Shown: positions 36,076 to 44,038 of the stretch, in pieces
Numbering within the stretch: position 1 is the first letter of the stretch
Layout: each line of letters begins with the position of its first letter
From: Paraburkholderia panacisoli
GTDB taxonomy: Bacteria > Pseudomonadota > Gammaproteobacteria > Burkholderiales > Burkholderiaceae
NCBI RefSeq assembly: GCF_008369935.1
Contig: NZ_VTUZ01000002.1
Location: 310,001 to 374,000, forward strand
Length of the DNA stretch: 64,000 nt
Direction of reading: 5' to 3'
The notes under the pieces: generated by a model
The model's database searches: none
What the model was told of the DNA's origin: nothing
What the model saw: only the letters and a program-made list of their open reading frames with translations
Translations under genes and position numbers: made by a program

Positions 36076-37833
36076 TCAGGTCGCCAACAGCTTCAACCGG
36101 TCGTGCAACTTACGTCCTTGTGTGTCAGTCACGGCCTCCACGGCCAAGCGGCCGGACTTGTCCAGCTCGCGCAGCTCGGCATAGAGCGCTTCGATTTGTT
36201 CAGTCTGCGCGCCATCGGCAACACCGCACCGGCGAAATGCCTCTTGCGCCGGCAGCCAGTCGCCCGCCTCGGCTAGCACATCAATCAATTTACTCACCAC
36301 GGTAGCGATCCCCTTCCGTTGCTTGGCTTTCTGCATCTTGGGCTGCTTCGCACGCTCTGCCCGCTCGGCACGGATGCGCTCCAGCAACAAGCTGGCCGAC
36401 TCGTCGTTCGTGTCTTGTGGCACCAGTTGGCCGGAGAAGGCAGCTTTGAGGATATTTTTGCGTTGAGCGGCAGATTGCTTCAGGGCTAGTTCAATCGCCA
36501 ACCTTTGCGCTGCGGCCTCATTGTCTGCCGCGTCAACCAGGCTCATGATCAACGACTGCTCGTCGATCGGTGGCACCGGAACAGCGAGGCCAGTAAAACG
36601 CCCAAGGCTGACCTTCTTTTGCGCGACACCTTGCGTCATCGGTTCAATCTGGCGTTGCCCAATGTGTGAATTGATCACCGACTTTAAGAAGTGCGGGTTC
36701 ATCAGCCCGTCCCAGCATCGGATCTTGATGCAATCGGCAGTGATGATTCCGGGCGGCTGGTCATCGGGGTAAACATCTGCATCCCCGGGTGGCTCACCCA
36801 TTTTTGTAACCAATACGTCACCCGCAGCAACGCTGTGAGCACCGAGCTCCTCGGCCTTTTCGGGCGTCACGTATTTGGTGTGTGCCCCACCATAGTTGCC
36901 TGACCGAATGTTGCGTACGAAAACCAAGGGGACACCAGCTTCGCGGTAATCCGGCACTTTTAGGTTGCTGCCGAAGGGACCAATCGAAAGGCTGTATCGC
37001 TCGTCAGAGGCGATCTGCTCAACACTCGCCCACACCCACCCCTCTGGCAGTTGCGGCAAATCGCTGATATTCGGCTGCACCGGATCGGGATATTTTTTCT
37101 TCCAGTCTTTGGGCAGGGTTTTGCCTTGTCCGTTGAACTTGGCGAGCTGCTTGGCTTCCCAGCGGGCACGGCGTTTGGCAAGGGTGCGTTGCAGCAGTTG
37201 CGCACCGGTTTCGGTGGGCTGATGCTGCTCGCGCCACTCGGCGGTGAGCGCACCCTCCACGGCGGATTTCAGCAGTGACTGGCGATATTGCCCAAGCTTT
37301 TTCTGCGCGGCCTGGAGTTCGGCCACGCCGGCATCGAGGTCAGAGAGCAGTTCTTCGAGTTTGGCGATGATGCGTATTTGCTGGCTCGATGACTGCAAGA
37401 TGAACTGAAAAGATGAAACGTCTTTTGGCCTGACCGCTGGATACAGGGCACCCTGTACCGCGTCACACATGGCCTCAATGAAGCCATCGGTCTGTACGAG
37501 GCCAAACAGAAATTCCGGCTTGATCCATTTTGATCGCAATACATGAAAACCGGTTGAACCAATAGCGCCATCCAAGTCCTCTGGAATCAACGCAACAGCG
37601 TTCAAGTTTGGTCTCGTCATCGATACCACAACGTCCCCGGCCCTCAATACCTGCTTTGCTCGGTTTGGAGCTTCACTTGCCGGAATAGTTTTAGGGCTGA
37701 CGACCTTCTTGGATTCACGGTCGACACTACTAATGTCTATGTATATGAAATCGCTCGTTGCCCCAGTTTGCTCGACCGGCTCTGCAGCAACTTCGCCGAG
37801 TGATACCAACAGATCAGGATGCATATCACTCAC
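36076..37833 (-). CDS. hsdS: Type I restriction-modification specificity subunit HsdS
   Basis: A 585-residue specificity subunit with two target-recognition domains. The first (about residues 1-160) contains DAVQGALYPAVRPKDVSSF; the central conserved helix EELLSDLDAGVAELQAAQKKL leads to KSAVEGALTAEW. The second (about 245-420) has LPEGWVWASVEQI and IGPFGSNLKVPDYREAGVPLVFVRNI, then a second helix and ILKAAFSGQLVPQD. A C-terminal extension of about 90 residues (LAEAGDWLPAQEAFRRCGVADGAQTEQIEALY) looks like a winged-helix module and makes the protein longer than usual. Its start overlaps the hsdR stop and its end lies two bases before the ATPase gene. The bipartite target cannot be predicted. Confidence 0.93.
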   Translation of the reverse strand: MSDMHPDLLVSLGEVAAEPVEQTGATSDFIYIDISSVDRESKKVVSPKTIPASEAPNRAKQVLRAGDVVVSMTRPNLNAVALIPEDLDGAIGSTGFHVLRSKWIKPEFLFGLVQTDGFIEAMCDAVQGALYPAVRPKDVSSFQFILQSSSQQIRIIAKLEELLSDLDAGVAELQAAQKKLGQYRQSLLKSAVEGALTAEWREQHQPTETGAQLLQRTLAKRRARWEAKQLAKFNGQGKTLPKDWKKKYPDPVQPNISDLPQLPEGWVWASVEQIASDERYSLSIGPFGSNLKVPDYREAGVPLVFVRNIRSGNYGGAHTKYVTPEKAEELGAHSVAAGDVLVTKMGEPPGDADVYPDDQPPGIITADCIKIRCWDGLMNPHFLKSVINSHIGQRQIEPMTQGVAQKKVSLGRFTGLAVPVPPIDEQSLIMSLVDAADNEAAAQRLAIELALKQSAAQRKNILKAAFSGQLVPQDTNDESASLLLERIRAERAERAKQPKMQKAKQRKGIATVVSKLIDVLAEAGDWLPAQEAFRRCGVADGAQTEQIEALYAELRELDKSGRLAVEAVTDTQGRKLHDRLKLLAT

Positions 37834-40610
37834 GCCACCAACTCCTCGTTCATTTCATTCATCAGCTCGTCGAACTGCTTGCCAAACAGGCCCCAGGCTT
37901 TTTGCAAGCCGCCCTTGTCGGCTAGTTCGGCGTAGTCAAAGTCATCGCGGCTGATGGAGCACGAGCTAGCGATGTGGTCCTTCATCAGCCGCAGCCACTC
38001 GGTTTGTTCGGGGGAGAAGGCCGTGGCGCGCTGCGCGTTGTGGCGGAAGATCCACTCCTGAAAGCGCTTATCCACCTGCTCGCTGAAAGGCTTAAGCTCG
38101 GCCTCCATTCCCAGCGCAAAGCGCACCAATGACACCAGATCGGTGAGCTGGCGCTTGCTGTCCCCACCTTTGATCCGGCCAGCCTGCACGCGGACGTAGG
38201 CGCTCCACAAGCGTTCGGTGGTGAGCATCAGCGGCGGGCGGCTCAAATGCTCGTGCAGCTCTTCGATCATGTCGAAGGTCAGTTGGCGGCGCTGGTAGGG
38301 CTGCTGGTAAAAGAAGCTCAAGGCGGCAATCTCGTCTTTGTGCTGCGCGATGTAACTGACAAAGCTGTCAATCACGGCCTTGGCTTGTGTTTCAGCTTGC
38401 TCGCTGAAACCGGAGAAAGTGACCTGATCGAGGTTAATGTGGTCGATGATCTGCTCGCGTTCACGGCGGGCGCCTTCGATCTCGTCACGCAACTCGGGCT
38501 TGTCAAACGGTCCGCAGGCGGCGGCCACGCGCTCGGCGCGAGCAGCCTCGATTTCTTCAGGCAACAGCGTGTCTTCGTTGCGGGTGATGCCTTTTCCCCG
38601 AGCTGTGGTTAGCGCCGCAGCGACGATGGCGTCGGGGTCGAGTGCTGCAATCAGGCCCTTGCCCAATTCAGCCACGGTGATCCCGCCCGAAGCCTTCTCG
38701 ATGCGCGCCTGGGCTTTGACATCCAGTTGCTTGGCCAGCCGCACCAGCCGGTTAGCCAGCGAAAGCACCGTGTCGTCATCGCGGCTACCCATTGCCACGC
38801 CTTGCAGCAGGTCTTTCAACGCGACGCCAGGTTTCTTCTCCAGCGGGCGGCTTTCGGTTTTCAGCGACTTTTCCACGCCCACAGCGTCGATCAGCACGAA
38901 GCGGGTTTTGGCGCCATCGGCACTGTTGCTGACACGCTTGAGGCTGTCACCATCCAACGAGCGCACGCCACGACCTTTCATTTGCTCGTAGTACCCTTTG
39001 CTGCGCACATCGCGCATGAACAGCAGCACTTCCAGCGGTTTCACGTCGGTACCGGTGGCGATCATATCCACGGTGACCGCGATACGCGGGTTGTAGTCAT
39101 TGCGGAAACTGGCGAGCACGCTGTCGGCGTCTTCCTCGGCGCGGTAGGTGACCTTCTTGCAGAACGCGTTGCCCTGAGCATAAGCCTCGCGCACGATGTT
39201 GATGATGTCGTCGGCGTGGCTGTCCGTCTTGGCGAAGATTAGTGTCTTTGGCGTTTCCTTACGGGCCGGGAAAATCTGCATTTCCACGGCGGTTTTCATG
39301 GCCTGGATCACTTGTCTAATCTGGCTGACGTTGACCACGGACCGGTCCAGCTCTTTACCGGTGTAGGCGATGCCTTCTTCGGTTTCACCCCAACGCTTTT
39401 TACGCGTTTGCCGGTCGCGGTGATCCACCCACTCTTTGGCCTTGACGGCGGCACCCTTCTGGGTGATTTCGGTCTCGATCTCGTAGACGTCGTAGCCAAC
39501 GTTCACACCGTCGGCGACGGACTGCTCGTAGGTGTATTCGGCCACGATGTTTTCATTGAAGAAGCCGAAGGTTCGTTTGTCGGGTGTTGCGGTCAAGCCG
39601 ATCAGATAGGCATCAAAGTAATCGAGCACCTGCTTCCACAAGTTGTAGATGCTGCGATGGCATTCGTCGATGACTATAAAGTCGAAGCTATCCACCCGCA
39701 CGGCCGGGTTGTAGCGCACGAGCTTTTCCTGCTTGGTAGTTTGCTGCATTTCATTGAGCGACAGATCTTCGGCCGACTCGTCGATAGGCTCGCCCGAGAG
39801 AATCGAGTACATACGCTGGATGGTGCTGATGCACACCTGCGAATGCGGGTCAATACTGCTGGACGCGAGTCGCTGCACGTTGTACAGCTCGATGAACTTG
39901 CGCGCATCATCGGGTGGCGTGTACGCCATGAATTCCTGATGCGCCTGCTTGCCGAGGTTGCGGGTATCGACCAGAAACAAGATGCGCTTGGCGCCGCCGA
40001 ATTTGATCAGCCGGTACACCGCGGTAATTGCAGTGAAAGTTTTGCCGGCGCCGGTGGCCATGTGCACCAGCGCGCGGGGCTTGTTCTGCGCCAGCGATTT
40101 TTCCAGCCCGGTGACGGCGCTGATCTGGCAGTCGCGCAGGTTTTGCGTGGGCAGGGCTGGCATCTGTTCCGCCAGCCGGCGGCGCAGGGTTCCCGGTTGG
40201 GCCAGCCAGGCGGCCAGAGTTTCGGGCTCGAAGAAGTGGAAAATCTCGCGGGAGCGCGGGGCCGGGTCGCTGTTATCGGTGAAACGGACGATCTGGCCGG
40301 TGGCTTCGAACAGAAAGCGCAGCGGCGAGTTGTCCTTACGCCATTTCAGGTTGGCGGTGGCGTAGCGCTCAGTTTGGCTTTCGGTTGCGGTGAGGTTTTC
40401 ACCCGCGCTGTCCTTCTTGGCTTCAATGACGCCCACAGCGCTGCGATTGACGAACAATACGTAATCCGCCGGACCTGTATCCGTGGGGTATTCGCGCACG
40501 GCCACGCCCACCTTTGCCGATAGGTTGAGCTGCTTCATGTCCTGAATGACCCAGCCGGCTTGTTCGAGCTTTTGGTCGATTTGCTGACGTGCCTTTGTTT
40601 CTGGCGTCAT
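37830..40610 (-). CDS. hsdR: Type I restriction-modification endonuclease/translocase subunit HsdR
   Basis: A 926-residue HsdR of the EcoEI type. The N-terminal nuclease domain has the PD-(D/E)XK end motif VGVIEAKK near residue 60; the SF2 helicase part follows with Walker A MATGAGKTFTAIT near 185, DEAD-box-like IVIDECHRSIYN near 315, and GLTATPDKR. The late helicase motif VDMIATGTDVKPLEVLLFMRDVRS and the C-terminal EcoEI_R_C domain are present. It leads the operon hsdR-hsdS-ATPase-HNH-hsdM, in which junctions overlap by four bases or are two apart. All core residues seem intact, so restriction is probably active. Confidence 0.95.
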   Translation of the reverse strand: MTPETKARQQIDQKLEQAGWVIQDMKQLNLSAKVGVAVREYPTDTGPADYVLFVNRSAVGVIEAKKDSAGENLTATESQTERYATANLKWRKDNSPLRFLFEATGQIVRFTDNSDPAPRSREIFHFFEPETLAAWLAQPGTLRRRLAEQMPALPTQNLRDCQISAVTGLEKSLAQNKPRALVHMATGAGKTFTAITAVYRLIKFGGAKRILFLVDTRNLGKQAHQEFMAYTPPDDARKFIELYNVQRLASSSIDPHSQVCISTIQRMYSILSGEPIDESAEDLSLNEMQQTTKQEKLVRYNPAVRVDSFDFIVIDECHRSIYNLWKQVLDYFDAYLIGLTATPDKRTFGFFNENIVAEYTYEQSVADGVNVGYDVYEIETEITQKGAAVKAKEWVDHRDRQTRKKRWGETEEGIAYTGKELDRSVVNVSQIRQVIQAMKTAVEMQIFPARKETPKTLIFAKTDSHADDIINIVREAYAQGNAFCKKVTYRAEEDADSVLASFRNDYNPRIAVTVDMIATGTDVKPLEVLLFMRDVRSKGYYEQMKGRGVRSLDGDSLKRVSNSADGAKTRFVLIDAVGVEKSLKTESRPLEKKPGVALKDLLQGVAMGSRDDDTVLSLANRLVRLAKQLDVKAQARIEKASGGITVAELGKGLIAALDPDAIVAAALTTARGKGITRNEDTLLPEEIEAARAERVAAACGPFDKPELRDEIEGARREREQIIDHINLDQVTFSGFSEQAETQAKAVIDSFVSYIAQHKDEIAALSFFYQQPYQRRQLTFDMIEELHEHLSRPPLMLTTERLWSAYVRVQAGRIKGGDSKRQLTDLVSLVRFALGMEAELKPFSEQVDKRFQEWIFRHNAQRATAFSPEQTEWLRLMKDHIASSCSISRDDFDYAELADKGGLQKAWGLFGKQFDELMNEMNEELVA

Positions 40611-41041
40611 GCGTGTTGCTCCCCATGGGACGGCGCCCCAGACTCGACCTCTGGGTGCTGCGTTGGCGCCGTAGTTTGGCTCGACCTTGACGGATAGGCC
40701 GGGTTTTGAGCCAAGTCGCAGCGGCCTATCGACCAGAACTTTTCACCGCCGGTCGATAGAAGTCTTTGATTTTCCTGGCTAAATGGTCCGCACAGTAGCC
40801 ATCCACGCCCAGCCGGCGCGATTGTAGCATCGGGCCGACCACTTCTGCCATGCCCCGAACGCCACCCTCTGCGGCCTAATCGGGGACTTGGGGCGGGCAA
40901 CCCCGCTCGACGGCCTTCTAATGATCTTTGACGGCGAGCAGGCGTGAGAAGACCGCGATGAGCAACCAGCGACAGCATAGGCGGCCGGATCGACCGAGGC
41001 TGGCCCTTGCGGGCGACTGTGCGACTTGCGCCGCGGAACCT
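40611..41041. other. Leader region of the defence operon with an inverted repeat
   Basis: This 430-base gap separates hsdR from an upstream minus-strand gene. It contains a perfect 9-bp inverted repeat, CTATCGACC at 40726-40734 and GGTCGATAG at 40751-40759, 116 bases before the hsdR start. An open frame from 40978 that ends on the hsdR start (ATGA) has Arg/Gly/Ser-rich composition and no recognisable fold; I do not call it a gene, although its stop overlaps in the same way as real genes of this operon. Confidence 0.5.
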
Positions 41042-42325
41042 CTACTCTGCGGCTTCCTCGTAGTCCTCGATTACCTCATCGGACATGCGCCCAAGATGCT
41101 TTAAATCGCCGATATCCTTGACATTGTCGTAAGACAGATACGTACACATTTCCTTCAAGGCGCGACCTTCCAAGAGCGAAAATACCGGGCGCTTTATTTC
41201 CTGTAGGACCTTCTCACGCTTCTCTGCGGGTGCGACGATGTGTAGCTTTAGATATATGTTCGGTTGCAACGCGACCAAATCCGCCATTCTTAAAAGGCCC
41301 GAGTAAACAGAAGTCGTATGTTCTACCTCGAACGCACGCACGATCGAGCGCTTTCGCAGCCAGAGGACATCGATCTGCTCGATGGTCTTCATGGTTGTAG
41401 AACCGTAACTAAGCGGCAACTCGTCTATTAGTGAGTCGGGCCCTGGTTGCCAGACTTTGAGCACGCGACTCCGGTCAGCCTTCGGCAACCAAATAGTAAA
41501 CCCCATCGCAGCGCCGATCCTTGCGATAAGCCCCTGTATCTGCATCGATTCCCGTACCGACTCGCCGTCAACCGCGTCGTCCTCGTCTTCGTCTGGGACT
41601 GTGGGTACGGTCACACTAACGTCCTTGTTGTCGATTCGCTTGACCGTGTCCTCTCCCTTCCAGCGCGCTTTAACCGACGGAAGATAGAAGAAACTTGCAA
41701 TGGTCCGTGCGGTCCCTTCCAAACCCAGCTGACGCATCCCAATAAGGATGATTCGGTTGGTTTCGACCATCCGGGTACCAATCGTCGCTGATTCCCACTC
41801 GAAGTTAACCGGCAATCCCAAAAACTCTATGACTGCACGGCGGTCATTCAACGAAACCATCGAAATATTTTTTACCGGGTCGTATGCAGCCAGGTAGGCA
41901 CCTACTGTGTTGCCGCTAGGTCCCGTGAGGTTGTTCTTCTGGCCTGCGTTCATCGCATAGAGCTCGTCGATGAGATTCGCCTTACGCCGGGCATCCGATT
42001 CGTTTAGCACATCAAAAAGAAGTCTCCCGAGTTCCTTGTTGCTATGGAACTCGTTGAGCATACGCCGCCACGCTCCTTGTGGAACCATCACTTTTGCAAT
42101 GGCCTCGCTATCTTTCCTATTCCCTTTTCCGCTGCGGTCCAGGATTCGGATAATCTCGTCGCATTCAGCATCGGACAAGGGACCAGGGGCGCTCGATAAA
42201 ATGCGGTCATCCCAAAAATTGCGGACGCGCTGGCTCAGTTGTCGCCATACCTGATCCTTTTGTTCCGCATCATACAGGGACCGAAACTCTTGGATCAAAG
42301 CAGAAATATTTTGGGGCTTGGTCAT
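41042..42325 (-). CDS. Predicted PD-(D/E)XK-like nuclease-type protein, family unknown
   Basis: A 427-residue protein I do not recognise by name. The N-terminal three quarters are mixed alpha/beta with no catalytic signature (RNFWDDRILSSAPG; GPSGNTVGAYLAAYDPVKN). The C-terminal part has a pattern that fits a restriction-endonuclease-like core: IDVLWLRKRSIVRAFEVEHTTSVYSGLLRM, with an Asp, a strand and then E-x-E-H-T on the next strand, followed by LKLHIVAPAEKREKVLQEI. An acidic linker DEDEDDAVDGE precedes it. The ATG at 42325 follows CAGGAG and is preferred to the longer reading. It sits next to the type I operon in the same direction, so a defence role is likely but unproven. Confidence 0.6.
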   Translation of the reverse strand: MTKPQNISALIQEFRSLYDAEQKDQVWRQLSQRVRNFWDDRILSSAPGPLSDAECDEIIRILDRSGKGNRKDSEAIAKVMVPQGAWRRMLNEFHSNKELGRLLFDVLNESDARRKANLIDELYAMNAGQKNNLTGPSGNTVGAYLAAYDPVKNISMVSLNDRRAVIEFLGLPVNFEWESATIGTRMVETNRIILIGMRQLGLEGTARTIASFFYLPSVKARWKGEDTVKRIDNKDVSVTVPTVPDEDEDDAVDGESVRESMQIQGLIARIGAAMGFTIWLPKADRSRVLKVWQPGPDSLIDELPLSYGSTTMKTIEQIDVLWLRKRSIVRAFEVEHTTSVYSGLLRMADLVALQPNIYLKLHIVAPAEKREKVLQEIKRPVFSLLEGRALKEMCTYLSYDNVKDIGDLKHLGRMSDEVIEDYEEAAE

Positions 42326-42489
42326 GCAATGCTCCTGATGCATTTTTATTACTCTTGCCGCAACCGGCACCCTGTTAACTCGTATCGGACTGCAGTGGGC
42401 TGCGATTTTCGCGCACCTTGTGGATTCTGAACAACGCACAAATATTCACGCCGCCTGAAAAAGATTCCCGCTTGTGCCGTGATAGCCAG

Positions 42490-42960
42490 TTACGCACGCT
42501 TTGCAAATCTATTCACGAGCTTATCGAGCAGAGCTACGTGCCGCGGCAGTGTGCCCGGGCGACAGGTGCGCATATAGCGCAGCCCGATTTTTAGGTCCGA
42601 ATGGCAAAGCACTTCGCGAACTGTGTTCAGTTTAGCGCTGAATATCAGGAGACGGCGGGTGAAGACGTGACCGTGGCCATGCTAACGATAGTTTTCAATG
42701 CCGGCCTGTACCAGTACCCCGGCCCACCCCGTCTTGATTTCGGTGATCGGTTCGCCCGTCGCGCTGGCAAACACGTGAACTGGATGCGCGAGCGGCTCCC
42801 ATTTCTTCAGCGTATCGAACCCTTCGGCGTTCGGCGGGATGCGGCGCGTCTTGTCTCCTTAGCCGTGCTACGCCGCATGGTCACCACGCAGCCTTCATGA
42901 CCGATATCGGTCCAGGTCAGTGCCACCATGCCCCCGGCCGTATGCCAGTATTTAGCCTAA
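42490..42960 (-). pseudogene. Tyrosine recombinase (phage-type integrase), C-terminal relic
   Basis: Minus-strand translation gives broken integrase segments: VALTWTDIGHEGCVVTMRRS, then after a shift TRRIPPNAEGFDTLKKWEPLAHPVHVF in pieces, ASATGEPITEIKTGW, and near the end CHSDLKIGLRYM, which corresponds to the LGHSDLKMTLRYAH box before the catalytic tyrosine. Frame changes and stops separate the pieces and the N-terminal half is absent. It is not a P4-type integrase like the intact one at 48.4 kb, so it marks a second, older element. Confidence 0.65.
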
Positions 42961-43132
42961 TCATCAGGGCCGGCAGCAGGTAGGCGGTTGTTGGTGGTCG
43001 GCGCATTCTGGCGCACCGCCGGACTGCCTTAAATGTGGGTCAATTCTGCGCGGACATGAACAAGGTTGCCGTGCGACGGTCCCCCTAGCCTTAACCCTAG
43101 TGAGGTACAAATCGTCGACCTAATCGGAAATG

Positions 43133-43167
43133 AAAAAAGGGCTACAGACCGAAATCTGTGACCCTTT
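43133..43167 (-). terminator. Terminator downstream of the tRNA-Pro fragment
   Basis: On the minus strand AAAGGG and ACAGA pair with TCTGT and CCCTTT around a TTTCGG loop, followed by a T-run. It stands just after the CCA end of the tRNA fragment, where a tRNA gene's own terminator would be. Confidence 0.7.
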
Positions 43168-43175
43168 GATTTTCA

Positions 43176-43207
43176 TGGTCGGGGCGAGAGGATTTGAACC
43201 TCCTACC
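43176..43207 (-). tRNA. 3' fragment of a tRNA-Pro gene (attachment-site-like)
   Basis: On the minus strand the sequence reads the T-stem and loop (GGAGG, TTCAAAT, CCTCT), the acceptor 3' strand CGCCCCG, the discriminator A and CCA. G at position 72 implies the C1:G72 pair typical of tRNA-Pro. The D-arm, anticodon arm and 5' acceptor strand are absent: upstream sequence is unrelated. Integrases often use exactly this part of a tRNA gene as the crossover target, so this is probably an att remnant rather than a working tRNA. Confidence 0.75.
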
Positions 43208-43564
43208 ACCATCCAAGGGTGCGGCTTCTCCGAGCGCTTCAGCATCACGCAAGGCGGGTGATTGCCTACCCCCTCGCTTTTTTTCGCGGCCGTAAAAATT
43301 GAGGCTCCGCCACGGTCACGGACCAATTGGCCTAGCGATTCGATGCCCCCTACCCCTGCATGGAAGTACGGCAACGGCCCAATAAGCAAGCCGCTGCGCC
43401 GTTCGGGGCAATCGATTGGCGCTCTCGATCGCGGGCCGTCCCAGCGCCACCAATCGCGCGATAGCGCGCCGGGTCACTAGTCGCGCGGCGTGCACCTTAC
43501 GCCGCGAACATCTCCCAATCGAATCGCTGCGCCCATCCGTACCAGGCGCGTGTCCGAATAGTTG

Positions 43565-44038
43565 TTAGTCACAGTCCCATGTGCGCCGATTCAGCACTTC
43601 ACGCGCATCCCGTTCCGCCTTTAGCCCGGTGATGCGATCGTGAAAGTGGCTCAGGTTCGGTAGCAAGTCCGACAAGGGGCCGCGCACGGCGCGCTCCATC
43701 ACGTCATCAAAGATTTTGTGCGGCCAGCCTTCGAGCGCCGCCAATTGCTCGATCATCGCCAACAGTTCGGTACGCATACGCTGCACGTCATCTGCCGACA
43801 AATACGGCCCCCACGGCAAATACACGCCTCCGTTTGGGTCGATCAGCGCGCCGATGCTATCGGCGGGGACGCCCGCCGCTGCCTGCAAATGCGCGACAAT
43901 CGCCGATTTGTGCGCAGCGATCTCGGGTTTGATCGTCGCAATAGCGCTCGCCGGCCCCTTCATTTTCACGACATCCCCATTCAAGCTCAGGCGCACACCC
44001 ATCGTCTGTGCCTTGCTCAAAATCTGCCCGGCGTTCAT
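43565..44038 (-). CDS. Satellite-encoded protein with TubC-like N-terminus, 157 aa
   Basis: A 157-residue protein. The first 50 residues (AGQILSKAQTMGVRLSLNGDVVKMKGPASAIATIKPEIAAHKSAIVAHL) resemble the small TubC-type docking fold that is common in proteins of phages and satellites; the rest is helical with no known motif (LLAMIEQLAALEGWPHKIFDDVMERAV). The start overlaps the stop of the primase-helicase gene as ATGA (44035-44038), so it is part of that transcription unit. It does not look like a biosynthetic docking domain in this context. Function unknown. Confidence 0.7.
   Translation of the reverse strand: MNAGQILSKAQTMGVRLSLNGDVVKMKGPASAIATIKPEIAAHKSAIVAHLQAAAGVPADSIGALIDPNGGVYLPWGPYLSADDVQRMRTELLAMIEQLAALEGWPHKIFDDVMERAVRGPLSDLLPNLSHFHDRITGLKAERDAREVLNRRTWDCD

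Larger units (their letters stand above)
42326..43564. other. Scar region: integrase relic and orphan tRNA-Pro end
   Basis: No intact gene lies in this 1.2-kb stretch. It contains a decayed tyrosine integrase (about 42490-42960), a terminator plus the 3' third of a tRNA-Pro gene (43133-43207), and beyond that about 350 bases without recognisable content. It separates the defence cluster from the P4-like module and looks like the join of two mobile elements. Confidence 0.65.

Noticed and set aside
40607..40978. Possible gene upstream of hsdR ending in an ATGA overlap with it
   Set aside because: Composition (Arg, Gly, Ser, Pro) is not protein-like, no ribosome binding site or known motif; the overlap may be chance. 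Kept only as a remark on the leader region.
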